A DNA stretch of 64,000 bases from Stappia sp. ES.058 (GCF_900105595.1 NZ_LT629784.1:124001-188000); one strand, 5' to 3'; shown: positions 9,524 through 19,913, counted from the first letter of the stretch. Notes: a model not told the origin generated them from the sequence alone. Made by a program: numbers and translations.

Positions 9524-9952
9524 TCAGGTCGGGCGTTTCCAGCGGCTGTTCGGTCCCGGTCCGTAGGCATTGGGACCATCCTGGCCCGGGATCAGGCCTA
9601 GCCCGACGATGAAAGCGAGGTTGACCATCGGCAGGAAGACGAGGATGGCGAGAAAGCCCGTCAGGCTGCGGTCCTGCAGTCGCTTGATGACCAGTGCCAG
9701 CTCCACCCACTGAAAGGCGATCAGCATGATCGGCATCAGGGGGTTCGACTGAATGAAGGCCGACATCGCGTCCTGCAGCGGTGTTTCCGGCGTGATCTGC
9801 GCGTCACGCAGCCAGACGGTGATCGCGATGGCGAAAAACGTCCAGATCAGCACGAAGGAGAGCCAGTAGGGCTCGCGCGAGATGCGACCGATGGGATTGA
9901 AGAACAGCCAGACCAGGCTGAGAGGTCCGGGGTGGGGAACGGGTGCGGACAT
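9524..9952 (-). CDS. DUF805 family membrane protein
   Basis: A 142-residue protein of the DUF805 family. The first hydrophobic segment is preceded by the typical FNPIGRISREPYW block (usually FxxxGRxxRxxFW), there are three membrane spans, a conserved VIKRLQDRSLTG loop between spans, and the C-terminal family signature NAYGPGP. The function of the family is unknown. It lies 37 bases upstream of dapE in the same direction, so it may be the first gene of a dapE transcript. Confidence 0.82.
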   Translation of the reverse strand: MSAPVPHPGPLSLVWLFFNPIGRISREPYWLSFVLIWTFFAIAITVWLRDAQITPETPLQDAMSAFIQSNPLMPIMLIAFQWVELALVIKRLQDRSLTGFLAILVFLPMVNLAFIVGLGLIPGQDGPNAYGPGPNSRWKRPT

Positions 9953-10632
9953 TGGGTCCCTTGCGCAAGCGGGCGTGTGCCGGGGCGGGCGGCGGCCTTC
10001 CGGTCACTCCATCAGTTAGGCTGTCCGCCGACGGCAATCAACCCGTTGGCGGTTGCAACGTTGTGCGGTTCAGGTCTTTAGGGTCAGGACCTGTTGCTAT
10101 GACTGCGATGGTCGGAGCGGATTTGTGCGGATACGAGGAGCAAGCCCGCAGGAAGGCTGGAGCCTTTCAAGGGATTGCGACATGGTATCCCGTGCGGATC
10201 CGCCCGATCCGAAGGACGCTCGAGCTGACGTCGACCTGCGGCGTCAAAGCCCTCGACCGGGGGGACGGTCCCGCCCTTCGGGCTTTTCCTTGCATCTCTC
10301 GTCATCTCGAACGCCATTTCAGTCATGGCAACAGGTCCTGACCCTAAGCCGTCCGTAGTGGATGACCTCGTCGGTTGAGCGATCCGCGGGGGTTTTGAGT
10401 GACCGATGAAAACGCCCATGCCTTGCACGCAGCCCTGGCGCGCAGACCGACTGGCGACGACAATCGGCCACCGGCGTGTCGCCTGACATGGCAAGTGCTT
10501 TATCGCGTGTTAAGGCGTGATTAGCGGAACGGTGGTAATCCCTTTAGTGGGAGGAATACGGTGTGCCAATAAGGTGCCCCCAAGCGCTCGAATCCGCCCG
10601 CCGGACCGACAAACGAACAGGAATCAGGCACC
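9953..10632. other. 680-base intergenic region with a repeat element
   Basis: No real gene is seen here. The middle (10078-10347) is an inverted-repeat-bounded element listed separately. The flanks, about 125 bases on the left and 285 on the right, show no open frame with coding character; frames that cross the element on both strands look like fortuitous translations of the repeat. The right flank presumably contains the promoter of the methyltransferase gene at 10633. Confidence 0.6.
10078..10347. repeat. MITE-like element with 34-base terminal inverted repeats
   Basis: The left end (10078-10111, beginning TTAGGGTCAGGACCTGTTGC) recurs in reverse complement at the right end (10314-10347, ending GCAACAGGTCCTGACCCTAA) with three mismatches in 34 positions. 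The 270-base unit has no transposase. The interior holds a GCCC-TTC-GGGC hairpin at about 10272-10281. Terminal inverted repeats on a short non-coding unit are what a miniature inverted-repeat transposable element or a REP/BIME-type unit looks like. I see no clear target-site duplication (left flank ends GTCT, right flank starts GCCG). Copy number in the genome cannot be judged from one window. Confidence 0.65.
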
Positions 10633-11331
10633 GTGCTGAGTTTTTCGCCCGTATCGCCCGATAACATGTACCGCAAGAAGCGGGTCGAACGGTTTCGTGC
10701 GATGATCGAGGACTATGTCGACCGTCGTGGGCATTGCCGAATCATCGACCTTGGCGGCACGCATGGCTTCTGGGAAGTCTGGCGCGACCTGATCGATTAC
10801 GACAACGTGTCGATCACCTGCGTCAACATTGACGTTTCGTCGCAGACGCCTGTCGATTTCGATCTGCCGATCGAACTGGTCGAGGGAAGCGCCTGCGATC
10901 TGCCGCAATATGCGGACAACGCCTTTGACCTCGTCTTTTCCAATTCGGTGATCGAGCATGTCGGGCTGTGGTCGAACAAGGTCGCATTCGCACATGAGGC
11001 CCGCCGGCTGGCGCCGAGTTACTTCATACAAACGCCGAATTACGGCTTTCCGATCGAGCCGCACGCGCGCTTTCCGATGCTGCACTGGCTGCCGCGGCCG
11101 ATCGCCTACCGTATCCACATGCGCATGCACACCGGCTTTTATCCGAAGGCTGCGACCCTCGACGACGCGATGTTCTCCGCCGAGGACGCGATCATGCTCG
11201 ACCGCAAGCAGATGCGCCATCTCTTCCCGGACGCGAATGTGGAGCTGGAGCGCTTCTTCGGTCTGGCGAAGTCGTTGCTGGCGATCCGTCACATGACTGC
11301 CGACCCGCAGGGGGCTGCCGAGGCGGCATGA
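10633..11331 (+). CDS. class I SAM-dependent methyltransferase
   Basis: A 232-residue protein with the Methyltransf_11 layout. The SAM-binding motif I is IIDLGGTHGFW (about residues 37-47; an unusual variant of DxGxGxG). The acidic end of strand 2 is VNIDV, and the motif IV region is NAFDLVFSNSVIEHVG (about residues 96-111). The substrate is unknown; small-molecule, lipid or sugar methyltransferases of this type are common next to glycan genes, but no such context exists here. The frame starts with GTG at 10633; an ATG at 10666 (MYRKKRVERF) is a plausible alternative. It converges on dapD. Confidence 0.8.
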   Translation: MLSFSPVSPDNMYRKKRVERFRAMIEDYVDRRGHCRIIDLGGTHGFWEVWRDLIDYDNVSITCVNIDVSSQTPVDFDLPIELVEGSACDLPQYADNAFDLVFSNSVIEHVGLWSNKVAFAHEARRLAPSYFIQTPNYGFPIEPHARFPMLHWLPRPIAYRIHMRMHTGFYPKAATLDDAMFSAEDAIMLDRKQMRHLFPDANVELERFFGLAKSLLAIRHMTADPQGAAEAA

Positions 11332-11388
11332 CCCTTGCGCAACCGCGCGGGCCAGCGATCCGTGCCGCTGCGCCCGCCCCGCGGTCCC

Positions 11389-12246
11389 TCAGGCCCGCAG
11401 CAACTCGTTGATCGAGGTCTTGGAGCGTGTCTTCTCGTCGACGCGCTTGACGATGACCGCGCAATAAAGGTTCGGCCCCGGCTCGCCGTTCGGCATCGGC
11501 TTGCCCGGCATGGTGCCGGCGACGACGACCGAATAGGGCGGCACTTCCCCATAGGAAACTTCGCCGGTGGCGCGGTCGACGATCTTGGTCGACTGGCCGA
11601 TGAAGACACCCATGCCGAGGACAGAGCCCTCGCGCACGATGCAGCCTTCCACCACCTCCGAGCGCGCGCCGATGAAGCAATTGTCCTCGATGATCACCGG
11701 CCCGGCCTGAAGCGGCTCCAGAACACCGCCGATGCCGACGCCGCCCGACAGATGCACGCCCTTGCCGATCTGCGCGCAGGAGCCGACGGTGGCCCAGGTG
11801 TCGACCATCGTGCCCTCGTCGACGAAGGCGCCGAGGTTGACGAAGGAGGGCATCAGCACGACGTCGCGACCGATATGGGCGGAGCGGCGCACGATGCAGC
11901 CGGGAACCGCGCGAAAGCCGGCGGTCTCGAAGTCGACGCCACGCCAGCCGTCGAACTTCGACGGGACCTTGTCCCACCAGGTCGCATCGCCCGGTCCGCC
12001 CTTGATCACTTCCATCGGATTGAGCCGGAAGGAGAGCAGCACCGCTTTTTTCAGCCACTGGTTCACGACCCAGTCGCCATCATGCTTTTCGGCGACGCGC
12101 GCATGGCCGCGGTCGAGCAGGTCCAGCGCCGTCGCGACCGCATCGCGGATCTCGCCGGTCGTATGCGCGTCGATTGTGGCGCGGTCCTCGAAGGCGGCAT
12201 CGATGATGGCGGCCAGTTTCGACTGGTCGGTGTGGGCTGTGTTCAT
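11389..12246 (-). CDS. dapD: tetrahydrodipicolinate N-succinyltransferase
   Basis: A 285-residue DapD, which succinylates tetrahydrodipicolinate in the succinylase branch of lysine and diaminopimelate synthesis. The helical N-terminal domain covers about residues 1-100. It is followed by a left-handed parallel beta-helix made of hexapeptide repeats (for example [20 protein letters not shown] and [10 protein letters not shown]). The C-terminal [18 protein letters not shown] tail is conserved. It is predicted to be a cytosolic trimer. It is monocistronic here, with dapE close by on the same strand. Confidence 0.96.
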   Translation of the reverse strand: MNTAHTDQSKLAAIIDAAFEDRATIDAHTTGEIRDAVATALDLLDRGHARVAEKHDGDWVVNQWLKKAVLLSFRLNPMEVIKGGPGDATWWDKVPSKFDGWRGVDFETAGFRAVPGCIVRRSAHIGRDVVLMPSFVNLGAFVDEGTMVDTWATVGSCAQIGKGVHLSGGVGIGGVLEPLQAGPVIIEDNCFIGARSEVVEGCIVREGSVLGMGVFIGQSTKIVDRATGEVSYGEVPPYSVVVAGTMPGKPMPNGEPGPNLYCAVIVKRVDEKTRSKTSINELLRA

Positions 12247-12419
12247 GCGCGCGAAACTCCGGGCTGAATTCGTGGGATGAATGCTGGATTTGAGCCAAAT
12301 TCTGTCGGCGCGACCTAAGCCTTGCCGACCCGCGAAGTCAAGGCCGGCGCCGCTGGCGGGCCGCGGAGGCGTGCCGGCCGCATTTCCGGCTGGACAGCCG
12401 GTATCCGGCTGCCTAAGCG

Positions 12420-13331
12420 ATGCGCATGGAACTCTGGATCCCGATCACGATTTTTGCGGCGTTTTGTCAAAATGCCCGCTCAGCTCTGCAAAAACACCTG
12501 AAAGGCCGGCTCGGCACCACGGGCGCGACCTTCGTGCGCTTCGGCTACGGCTTTCCCTTCGCGCTTGCCTATCTGGCGCTGCTGCACCTCGGCCTCGGGC
12601 ATTCCCTGCCTTTGCCGGGCGCGGAGTTTTGGGTCATCGGGGCAGCGGGCGGGCTGGCGCAGATCGCGGCGACCTTCCTTCTGGTGCATCTCTTCAGCTA
12701 CCGCAACTTCGTGGTCGGCACGGCCTATTCCAAGACAGAGCCGGTCCAGGCGGCGGTCTTCGGCCTCGTCTTCCTGGGCGAGACGGTGACCGCGATGGCC
12801 GCCTTCGCCATCGCCATTGGCGTTGCGGGCGTTGTGATCATCTCGCTCGCGGGCCAGCGCGTCGGGGTGAAGAGTGTCGTTGCCGCCCTTACCGGCCGTC
12901 CCGCGCTGATCGGACTGGCGTCCGCCGCGCTCTTCGGCGTCTCGGCGGTCTGTGTGCGCGGCGCGTCGCTGTCGCTTGGCGGGCCGGATTTCCTGATGCA
13001 GGCCGGCTTCACGCTTGCCTATGTGACCGTCTTCCAGACGCTGGCGATGGGCGTGTGGATGATCTGGCGCGAGCCGGATCAACTGGCCGCGAGCCTTGCG
13101 AGTTGGCGGACCGCGGTCTGGGTCGGCCTGTCGGGAGTGGCAGGTTCCGCCGGCTGGTTCACGGCGATGACGCTGCAGCAGGTCGCCTATGTGCGCGCGC
13201 TCGCCCAGATCGAGCTGGTTTTCACCTTCCTCGTTTCCTGGATCGTCTTCCGCGAACTGGTTCGCCCGGCCGAGGCCGGGGGCGCGCTGTTGATCGTCGC
13301 CGGCATCGTCATCCTGCTTCTGGGCGTGTGA
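12420..13331 (+). CDS. EamA/DMT-superfamily transporter
   Basis: A 303-residue protein with about ten predicted membrane segments in two EamA repeats (about residues 8-145 and 155-302). The second repeat ends in the expected [18 protein letters not shown] motif, where the conserved Glu sits near the end of the ninth span. Members export or import amino acids, nucleotide-sugars or other metabolites, and nothing here tells the substrate. ATG codons at 12420 and 12426 are both usable. It converges on the phnA-like gene, with six bases between stops. Confidence 0.85.
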   Translation: MRMELWIPITIFAAFCQNARSALQKHLKGRLGTTGATFVRFGYGFPFALAYLALLHLGLGHSLPLPGAEFWVIGAAGGLAQIAATFLLVHLFSYRNFVVGTAYSKTEPVQAAVFGLVFLGETVTAMAAFAIAIGVAGVVIISLAGQRVGVKSVVAALTGRPALIGLASAALFGVSAVCVRGASLSLGGPDFLMQAGFTLAYVTVFQTLAMGVWMIWREPDQLAASLASWRTAVWVGLSGVAGSAGWFTAMTLQQVAYVRALAQIELVFTFLVSWIVFRELVRPAEAGGALLIVAGIVILLLGV

Positions 13332-13337
13332 GGCGGA

Positions 13338-13865
13338 TCAGGCCTTTTTCACATATTGCGTGAGGATCACGATCCGCTGGCCCTCGACGCGGCCCTCGAT
13401 ATGGGCGGCGTTGTCGGGCACGAGCGAGATCTTGCGCACGGCCGTGCCGCGCTTGGCGGTGAAGCCGGCCCCCTTCACGGCAAGATCCTTGATCAGGGTG
13501 ACGGTGTCGCCGGAGGCAAGCACCGCGCCGTTGCTGTCGACATGAACGAGCGCGTCGGTATCGGAGTCAGCACCGCCCGTGCCCTCCTCGGCCCAGGCTT
13601 GGACCTCCGGTTCCAGATAGGCGATCTCCAGAACCTCGCGCGCCCAGGGCGCTTCCGGCAGCGCCTTCAGGAGCCGCCAGGCGACGACCTGGGTTGCCGG
13701 ATCCGGGCTCCAGATCGCCTCGTTGAGGCATTGCCAGTGCGGACCGTCGACGGGACCGTTCTCGACCCCGTCCCGGCAGGTGTCGCAAAGCGGTAGGCTT
13801 TCGTCTCGCGGCGCGATTGCGACGTCGGTGGTGGTGTCGGCAGAGCAAAGGGCGCAGGTCGCCAT
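13338..13865 (-). CDS. phnA: PhnA/YjdM family zinc-ribbon protein
   Basis: A 175-residue PhnA-type protein. Two CxxC pairs (CALC near the start, CDTC about 25 residues later) form an N-terminal zinc ribbon. The C-terminal about 70 residues (from about residue 105, including GDTVTLIKDLAVKGAG and RGTAVRKISLV) are the highly conserved PhnA beta-barrel domain. Despite the alkylphosphonate label, most homologues are not tied to phosphonate use and the role is uncertain; no phosphonate genes lie nearby. The start at 13865 places the zinc ribbon directly at the N-terminus, as in homologues. Confidence 0.85.
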   Translation of the reverse strand: MATCALCSADTTTDVAIAPRDESLPLCDTCRDGVENGPVDGPHWQCLNEAIWSPDPATQVVAWRLLKALPEAPWAREVLEIAYLEPEVQAWAEEGTGGADSDTDALVHVDSNGAVLASGDTVTLIKDLAVKGAGFTAKRGTAVRKISLVPDNAAHIEGRVEGQRIVILTQYVKKA

Positions 13866-14013
13866 GGGAATTCCAATCGGTTGAACGCGCGCCTGCGGCT
13901 GGCCGCTCGACGCGCAAGAAAGGCAAGGCCCGTGGCATAGGCCGCCACGCCGCGTCTGTCCATGTCGGGGCAACCCCGGATGAGAAAGCCTGGTGTCGGG
14001 TGCCTGGTGTCGC

Positions 14014-14895
14014 TCACTCTTTCCGGGGTCTGTTGACCAGTGTCACCAGCACGAAGGAGATGATCATCAACAGCACCCACGCGTTGAGTTTCGCGATCGA
14101 TACCAGCCGCCAGCCGTCGGCCTGATCGGGATAGCGCCAGGCCTGCGCGAATGTGCCGATGTTTTCCGCCAGCCAGATAAACACCGCAACCAGGAAAAAC
14201 CCGAGCACCAGCGGCATGCGGTGCCGGTAGCGGTAGACGGAATAATGCACGAAGGTGCGCCCGTAGAGCACGAACAGCAGGGCGAACAGGCCGAGCCTGA
14301 TGTCGATCGTGTAGTGGTGGGTGAAGAAATTCGCGTAGATCGCGAGGGCGAAAGCCCATGTCGTCCAAAGCGGTGGATAATGGCTGTAGCGGAAATCGAA
14401 GATTCGCGAGATCCGGGCCAGGTAGCTGCCGACGGCAGCATACATGAAGCCGGAGAACAGCGGCACGCCGCCGATTCGGAAAAGGCTCTCTTCCGGATAA
14501 ATCCAGGATCCGGCGGCGGTCTTGAACACTTCCATCGCGGTGCCCACCACATGGAAGATCAGGATCACCTTGGCTTCGTCCAGCGTTTCCAGCCGTGCGG
14601 CGAGGAGCCACAGCTGAATGGCCAGTGCGGCGAGGAACAGAAAGTCGTAGCGGGCAAGCCCGGCATCCGCGGGGTAGAAGAAGCGTGTGCCCAGGATCAG
14701 CGCCAGAAGCAGCGCGCCGTAGAGGCAGGCGTAGGCCTGCTTGATGCCGAAGGCGAGGAACTCGGTCGCCGCGCGCGCGGCAACGCCCTTGCCGAGACGC
14801 CGGTAGACATGCGGCAGGAGGATGTGCAGCCACCGTTCCGTGTGCGAGGCGGCGGTGGCCGGCCGGCCCAGTCGCTGCACCAGATTGAACCGCAT
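14014..14895 (-). CDS. DUF817 family membrane protein
   Basis: A 293-residue, strongly hydrophobic protein with about eight predicted spans, matching DUF817. Typical blocks are FFYPADAGLARYDFLFL, HVVGTAMEVFKTAAGSW and PLFSGFMYAAVGSYLAR, with several conserved aromatic and His residues near the membrane faces (HHYTID, FVHYSVYRYRHRMP). The biochemical role is unknown. The start at 14895 has GGAGAGA upstream. It lies 36 bases downstream of the HAD phosphatase gene, co-directional with it and argB, so it may be the last gene of that transcript. Confidence 0.8.
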   Translation of the reverse strand: MRFNLVQRLGRPATAASHTERWLHILLPHVYRRLGKGVAARAATEFLAFGIKQAYACLYGALLLALILGTRFFYPADAGLARYDFLFLAALAIQLWLLAARLETLDEAKVILIFHVVGTAMEVFKTAAGSWIYPEESLFRIGGVPLFSGFMYAAVGSYLARISRIFDFRYSHYPPLWTTWAFALAIYANFFTHHYTIDIRLGLFALLFVLYGRTFVHYSVYRYRHRMPLVLGFFLVAVFIWLAENIGTFAQAWRYPDQADGWRLVSIAKLNAWVLLMIISFVLVTLVNRPRKE

Positions 14896-14931
14896 GTGTC
14901 TGATCTCTCCGGTGTCCGAACGGCGTTGGTG

Positions 14932-15687
14932 CTACGCCGCGCCCTGCGTCAGCGCGCCGTTCACCGCCTTGAGGAAACCGGCGAGATTGTCGGTGACGAA
15001 GTCGACATGCGGCGCGTTGGCGCCTTCCAGTTCCCATTCCTCGCGAAACACGGCCCGCGTGCCATCCGGCACCAGAAGGACGGAGCGCATTCCAAGCTTG
15101 TGCGGCACCTCAAGATTGCGGGCGAGATCCTCAAACATTGCAGCGCGCGCAGGCGCCACGCCGGTTTGTTTCATGAACAGGTTGTAGGCCTCGAGGTTCG
15201 GCTTGGGCAGGAGTCCGGCGGCGACGATGTCGAAGATGTCGTCGAACTGATCGGAGATGCCGAGGCGTTCGGCGGTGCGCTCGGCATGCGGCTTGTCGCC
15301 ATTGGTGAAGATGAACTTCTTGCCCGGCAGGTTCGCGATCATCCGGCCGAGTTCCGGATTGGGGTCGATCGGCGAATAGTCGATGTCGTGGACATATTCC
15401 AGGAAGGCGTCCGGCTCGATGTCGTATTCGAGCATCAGCCCGCGCAGCGTCGTGCCGTAGTCGCGGTAAAACGCCTTCTGCTTGGTGCGCGCCTCGTCGT
15501 GCGGCATGTCGAGCGTACGCGCGATATAGTCGGAAATCCGGGCGTCGATCTGCGAGAAAAGATCGCTCGATGCCGGATAGAGCGTGTTGTCGAGATCGAA
15601 CACCCACGCTTCCACGCCCTTGAAGGCGCGCAGGTCGTGCTGGTGCGCATGCCGGCCTTCGCCGTTGAGAGTGGGGGTATCGTTCAC
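14932..15687 (-). CDS. HAD-superfamily pyrimidine 5'-nucleotidase-like phosphatase
   Basis: A 251-residue haloacid-dehalogenase hydrolase of the Phm8/SDT1 pyrimidine 5'-nucleotidase type. HAD motif I is [10 protein letters not shown] (nucleophile Asp), motif II is IFTNGD, motif III is a Lys in [10 protein letters not shown], and motif IV is [12 protein letters not shown] helical cap sits between motifs I and II. The only start that fits is GTG at 15687, which overlaps the argB stop in GTGA (15684-15687); this implies translational coupling to argB. This gene sits beside argB in many rhizobia. Confidence 0.86.
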   Translation of the reverse strand: MNDTPTLNGEGRHAHQHDLRAFKGVEAWVFDLDNTLYPASSDLFSQIDARISDYIARTLDMPHDEARTKQKAFYRDYGTTLRGLMLEYDIEPDAFLEYVHDIDYSPIDPNPELGRMIANLPGKKFIFTNGDKPHAERTAERLGISDQFDDIFDIVAAGLLPKPNLEAYNLFMKQTGVAPARAAMFEDLARNLEVPHKLGMRSVLLVPDGTRAVFREEWELEGANAPHVDFVTDNLAGFLKAVNGALTQGAA

Positions 15688-16571
15688 GGGCGCAGCAGGG
15701 TCCCGGCGCCCTGGTCGGTGAACAGTTCCAGCAACACGGCGTGCGGCACCTTTCCGTTGAGAATGACGACGCCCTCGACGCCGCGTTCGATCGCCTCGAT
15801 GCAGGTCTCGACCTTGGGGATCATGCCGCCGGAAATCGTGCCGTCGTCGATCAGGGCGCGCGCCTGGGCGACCGACAGCTCCTTGATCAGCTTGCCGTCG
15901 GCGTCGAGCACGCCCGGCACGTCGGTGAGAAACAGGAGCCGCTTGGCATCGAGCGAACCGGCGATTGCGCCGGCGAAAGTGTCGGCGTTGATGTTGTATG
16001 TCTCGCCATCGCGGCCGGGCGCCACCGGTGCCACGACCGGGATCAGTTCCTCCTTCATGACGAGCTTCAAGACGGTCGGATTGACCTCCGTCGGCTCGCC
16101 GACGAAGCCGAGATCGATGACTTCTTCGATTGCGGAGTTGGGGTCGCGCACCCGGCGCTGCAGCTTCTGCGCGGTCACCAGGTTGCCGTCCTTGCCGCAC
16201 AGCCCGATGGCCTTGCCGCCCTCCGAATTTATCAGGTGGACGACTTCCTTGTTGATCGCGCCGGCGAGCACCATTTCCACCACCTCGACGGTGGCCTTGT
16301 CGGTGACGCGCAGGCCGTTTCTGAACTCGCTCTTGATGCCGAGCCGTTCCAGCATGGAACCGATCTGCGGTCCGCCGCCATGCACCACAACGGGCAGAAC
16401 CCCGGCAAGGCGAAGCAGGGTGATGTCGCGGGCAAAGGCATGGCCAAGCTCCGGGTCCCCCATCGCATGGCCGCCGTATTTCACCACGACGACCTGATCA
16501 TCGTAGCGCAGCATGTAGGGCAGGGCCTTGGAAATGACTTGCGCGGGATTGATCGGTGCGGGGTCTGGCAT
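15684..16571 (-). CDS. argB: acetylglutamate kinase
   Basis: A 295-residue kinase that phosphorylates N-acetyl-L-glutamate, the second step of arginine synthesis. The amino-acid-kinase fold is shown by the N-terminal [11 protein letters not shown] (phosphate-binding Lys and Gly), the acetylglutamate loop [24 protein letters not shown] and the ATP-side Lys/Asp block ([10 protein letters not shown]). The extended N-terminal helix suggests the arginine-inhibited hexameric form, though this is inference. It is followed by the overlapping HAD phosphatase gene. Confidence 0.96.
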   Translation of the reverse strand: MPDPAPINPAQVISKALPYMLRYDDQVVVVKYGGHAMGDPELGHAFARDITLLRLAGVLPVVVHGGGPQIGSMLERLGIKSEFRNGLRVTDKATVEVVEMVLAGAINKEVVHLINSEGGKAIGLCGKDGNLVTAQKLQRRVRDPNSAIEEVIDLGFVGEPTEVNPTVLKLVMKEELIPVVAPVAPGRDGETYNINADTFAGAIAGSLDAKRLLFLTDVPGVLDADGKLIKELSVAQARALIDDGTISGGMIPKVETCIEAIERGVEGVVILNGKVPHAVLLELFTDQGAGTLLRP

Positions 16572-16767
16572 GGTCGGGTCGGACTTTCGCGAAGGGGAGC
16601 AGGAAATGGAAGCTGACGAAACACGCAGCGTTGCACCGCTCTATACCGTCTTTCGGCGAGGGGCTCAATTGCGGGCGCAGGCGCGGCTGGCGGGCGGAAC
16701 GTCTTGTGGAAGGGGATGTTGCCCGCGACCGGGCGCACCGCAGGTTCGGCAACGGTGATCGTGCCTG

Positions 16768-19011
16768 TCAGGCGACCCCTTTGCGCAGGCTGGAGGCGGA
16801 TTGTCCGCTCTCCGACTGGCGCAGGGCCTCCTCGATCAGTGCCGGGATCTGGGCGCCGCCAACCGGACGCGAAAAATGGAAGCCCTGAACGTCGGTGCAG
16901 CCGATCAGCGACAGGAAGTGTTTCTGCTCTTCCGTTTCGATGCCTTCCGCGGTGACCTTGAGACCGAGATCGACGGCCAGTTTCACCACGGCATGGGTCA
17001 CGGTGTTGTAATCGATGTCGATGTTGAGACCGTTGACAAAATGGCGGTCGACCTTGATACGGTCGATGGAAAACTGCAGCAGGTGATTGAGCGATCCGAA
17101 GCCGGTGCCGAAATCGTCGAGCACGATTTGGGCCCCCATCTGCTTCAGGGCCCGCAGCGTGTCGGCCAGGTCGGTATTCGGGGTGATCAGGATGTTTTCC
17201 GTGATCTCGAGATCGAGGTTGCGTCCGTCGAACCCCGTGCGCTCCAGGATCGCACGTACCCGATTGACCAGGCGCGGATCGCGCAATTGCCCGGCGAACA
17301 GGTTGACCGACAGCCGGAACCCGTATGGGGCTTCGCGGACCCATGGGAGCGCCGCCCGGCAGGCATCCTCCAGAACCTTGTATCCGACATCGGCGGCATA
17401 GCGGCTGGAATCGAGCGCCGAGATGAAAGCGCCGGGCGACAGCCGGCCGCGTTCCGGGTGATCCCAGCGCAGAAGCGCCTCCGCCCCGACGATGCATTCA
17501 TCCTCCATGCGCACGATCGGCTGGAAGACGAGATCGAACTGGTCGTTGTCGAAGGCGTCGCACAGCTCGCGCGCCAGCGTGTTGCGGCAGTCCGCGTCGC
17601 GGCGCATGACGGTATCGAACAGGATGAAGCGCCCGCGCCCGACCGCCTTGGCTTCATAAAGTGCGAGATCCGCATTCCCCATCAACTGGCTGAAGCTGCC
17701 GCCGTGTTCGGGCAACGCCGCCACGCCGATGCTGCTGCCGCATTCGATGGTGAAATTCCCGATATCGGTCGGTGCGGCAATGGCATTGGCAAGGGCAGCG
17801 GCATATTCGGTCACCGCGCCGTCCCGGTTCAGACTTGGTTCGAGAATGGCGAATTCGTCGCCGCCGAGACGCGCGACGGTCGCCTCCACGCCGACGCAGG
17901 CCTTGAGCCGGTTTGCCACCGCGATCAGCAGCGTGTCGCCGGCGGAATGCCCGTATGTGTCGTTGACCTGCTTGAAATGATCGATGTCGAGCAGAAAAAC
18001 GGTAGCGGCGCTGCCGCTTTCTTCCCAGCGCTTGAAGGCCTCGCCGACGCGGTGTTCGAAAGCCGCGCGATTGGCCAGACCGGTCAGTGAATCATGGTGC
18101 GCCATGTATTCGACTTCGCGCCGGGCCGCTTCTTCTTCGGAGATGTCGCGGGCCGATCCGCGATAGCCCAGGAAGGTGCCGTCCTGCGAATTGACCGGAC
18201 GGCCGCTGATGGAAATGATCCGCTCCCGGTCTCCGTCGAACCAGCGGAAGCGCAGGTCGCGGAAGGACTCATGCGCTTCCAGCGCGCGCCGGTGATCAGC
18301 CCAAAACTGTTGGTTCTCGCCATTTCCGCAGGCGGCCTCCCAACGCGGCTTGCCCAGAAAGGCCTCGATGTGGATGCCGTTTTCCGCCGCGCCACGCGAC
18401 AGATAGGTGAAGCAGAACTGGTCATCCTGCTCCCAGATCCAGTCGGAGGCGATCCCGACGTAGTCGTTCAGCCGGGCATCGCGCTGGCGCCCTTCCATGA
18501 TGCGTACCGCAAGCGCCGTCAGAGACTGCATCGTGGCCAACTGTGTGTCGTTCAGCGTTTCCTCGCGCGTCTGACGATCGATGACGCACAAGGTGCCGAT
18601 CGACACACCGCATGCCAGACGCATTGGAAAGCCCGCATAAAAGCGATTCCCGCCGTCCATCGCGACATAGGGGTAATTCTCGAAGCGAGCGTCTTTTGAC
18701 AGGTCCGGAACGATCAGCGGAGCGTCTTCGCGATAGGTCACGCCGCAAACGGACGCAGCCGCCGGTGTCTGGCTGACGCTGCTGCCAAGAGAGGCGATGA
18801 CGTGAAGCTGGTCGTTCTGCGCAAAGGTGATGAATGCCTTCTCGCAATTGGTGATTCGCGCCGCGGTGCGCACGATTTCGTCCAGTGCCGGATCGGGCCC
18901 GTCCTCGACAAGGCCAAAGCCGGCAAGGTCCGTGCGCGAGATCGCGTCACCATGGTCGTTGCTCGTCAAATGCGCGCGCAACCCGTTGTTCGCGCCGTGG
19001 CCCTTGTGCAT
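16768..19011 (-). CDS. GAF-PAS-GGDEF-EAL cyclic-di-GMP signalling protein
   Basis: A protein of about 747 residues with no membrane segment, so cytosolic. A GAF domain (about residues 35-185) precedes a PAS domain with a PAC-like end (about 190-310). The GGDEF domain carries an intact LGGDEFAI, but the RxxD inhibitory site upstream is replaced by VGVE. The EAL domain keeps all key metal and catalytic positions: EALLRW, VNLFAGQL, LEITEN, DDFGTG, DRIKVD and AEGIET. Phosphodiesterase activity is therefore expected, and cyclase activity is possible. I chose ATG 19011, preceded by GAGGGGTGG; a GTG at 19047 would add 12 residues. It stands alone. Confidence 0.88.
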   Translation of the reverse strand: MHKGHGANNGLRAHLTSNDHGDAISRTDLAGFGLVEDGPDPALDEIVRTAARITNCEKAFITFAQNDQLHVIASLGSSVSQTPAAASVCGVTYREDAPLIVPDLSKDARFENYPYVAMDGGNRFYAGFPMRLACGVSIGTLCVIDRQTREETLNDTQLATMQSLTALAVRIMEGRQRDARLNDYVGIASDWIWEQDDQFCFTYLSRGAAENGIHIEAFLGKPRWEAACGNGENQQFWADHRRALEAHESFRDLRFRWFDGDRERIISISGRPVNSQDGTFLGYRGSARDISEEEAARREVEYMAHHDSLTGLANRAAFEHRVGEAFKRWEESGSAATVFLLDIDHFKQVNDTYGHSAGDTLLIAVANRLKACVGVEATVARLGGDEFAILEPSLNRDGAVTEYAAALANAIAAPTDIGNFTIECGSSIGVAALPEHGGSFSQLMGNADLALYEAKAVGRGRFILFDTVMRRDADCRNTLARELCDAFDNDQFDLVFQPIVRMEDECIVGAEALLRWDHPERGRLSPGAFISALDSSRYAADVGYKVLEDACRAALPWVREAPYGFRLSVNLFAGQLRDPRLVNRVRAILERTGFDGRNLDLEITENILITPNTDLADTLRALKQMGAQIVLDDFGTGFGSLNHLLQFSIDRIKVDRHFVNGLNIDIDYNTVTHAVVKLAVDLGLKVTAEGIETEEQKHFLSLIGCTDVQGFHFSRPVGGAQIPALIEEALRQSESGQSASSLRKGVA

Positions 19012-19167
19012 GCGATTTTCCACCCCTCGATCGCGCAAGAGTCGCACCAGTAAATTTACGCTACGTTAAATCTGTTGAGAGTCGCGGGATCTGTCGATAT
19101 TGCGACTCGAAAAATTCCCCGTCCAGATCAGGAAATACGACCTGTGCGGCTTGCTTTGACCGGCATG

Positions 19168-19848
19168 TTACATCAGCGTCAGTTTATGGATCTCCGCGCG
19201 CAGTTCCGCAAGTCCCGTGGCGGTATCCGATGATGTTTCGATCACGACGGGATGGGCCGCCGGCCGTTTCACGATGCCTTGCGCGGTTTCCTCTTTCACA
19301 CGCTTTGCCTGACCGGGCTTGATCTTGTCGATCTTGGTCAGCACGACCTGATAGTTGACCGCGGCCCGGTCGAGCAGGGTCATGACCTCCAGGTCGTTGG
19401 CCTTCAGCCCGTGACGGCTGTCGATCAGCACGAACACGCGCCTGAGCCGCGCCCGGCCTTGCAGATAGGTATAGACCAGCTCCGTCCACGCATCGACGAG
19501 CGTCTTGGGTGCCTTGGCATAGCCGTAGCCGGGCATGTCGACGAGCGCGACGTCGCTGCTGTCGGCGCCGAAGAAGTTGAGCATCTGCGTGCGGCCGGGT
19601 GTGTTGGAGGTTCGCGCCAGTCCGTTGACCCCGGTCAAGGCGTTGATCAGGCTCGACTTTCCGACGTTCGAACGTCCGGCGAAAGCAACCTCGATCATCT
19701 CGTCGCCTGGCAATTGGTCGAGACCCGCGACACTGGTGATGAAAGACCAGGGACGGCGAAACAAGAGACGGCCCGCCTCGATCTCGGCATCGCTGTAGCT
19801 TGCGGGGTCGTTTGGATCGTGCGGAGCGGAGGTGTCGGTTTCGGTCAT
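19168..19848 (-). CDS. engB: ribosome biogenesis GTP-binding protein EngB/YsxC
   Basis: A 226-residue YihA/EngB GTPase needed for large-subunit assembly. G-motifs run in order: G1 [16 protein letters not shown]2 region with [11 protein letters not shown]3 DMPGYG, G4 LTKIDK and a G5-like ETSS. Length is normal for the family. It lies downstream of yidC in the same direction, with a CatB-like acetyltransferase gene inserted between them, which is unusual for this otherwise conserved block. Confidence 0.95.
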   Translation of the reverse strand: MTETDTSAPHDPNDPASYSDAEIEAGRLLFRRPWSFITSVAGLDQLPGDEMIEVAFAGRSNVGKSSLINALTGVNGLARTSNTPGRTQMLNFFGADSSDVALVDMPGYGYAKAPKTLVDAWTELVYTYLQGRARLRRVFVLIDSRHGLKANDLEVMTLLDRAAVNYQVVLTKIDKIKPGQAKRVKEETAQGIVKRPAAHPVVIETSSDTATGLAELRAEIHKLTLM

Positions 19849-19913
19849 CGCGTCTGGGTTCCGGTGTCGCCGCTTGGTGCGGCGTGTGTGGGTCGGCGTG
19901 TCGGGGGAGCGGC

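Noticed and set aside
10084..10494. 136-codon minus-strand frame and matching plus-strand frames
   Set aside because: They are translations of the inverted-repeat element and would recur with every copy; no ribosome-binding site.
13993..16497. 834-codon open frame on the plus strand
   Set aside because: It lies antisense to DUF817, the HAD phosphatase and argB, all of which have clear domains. It is a high-GC shadow frame with no family features.
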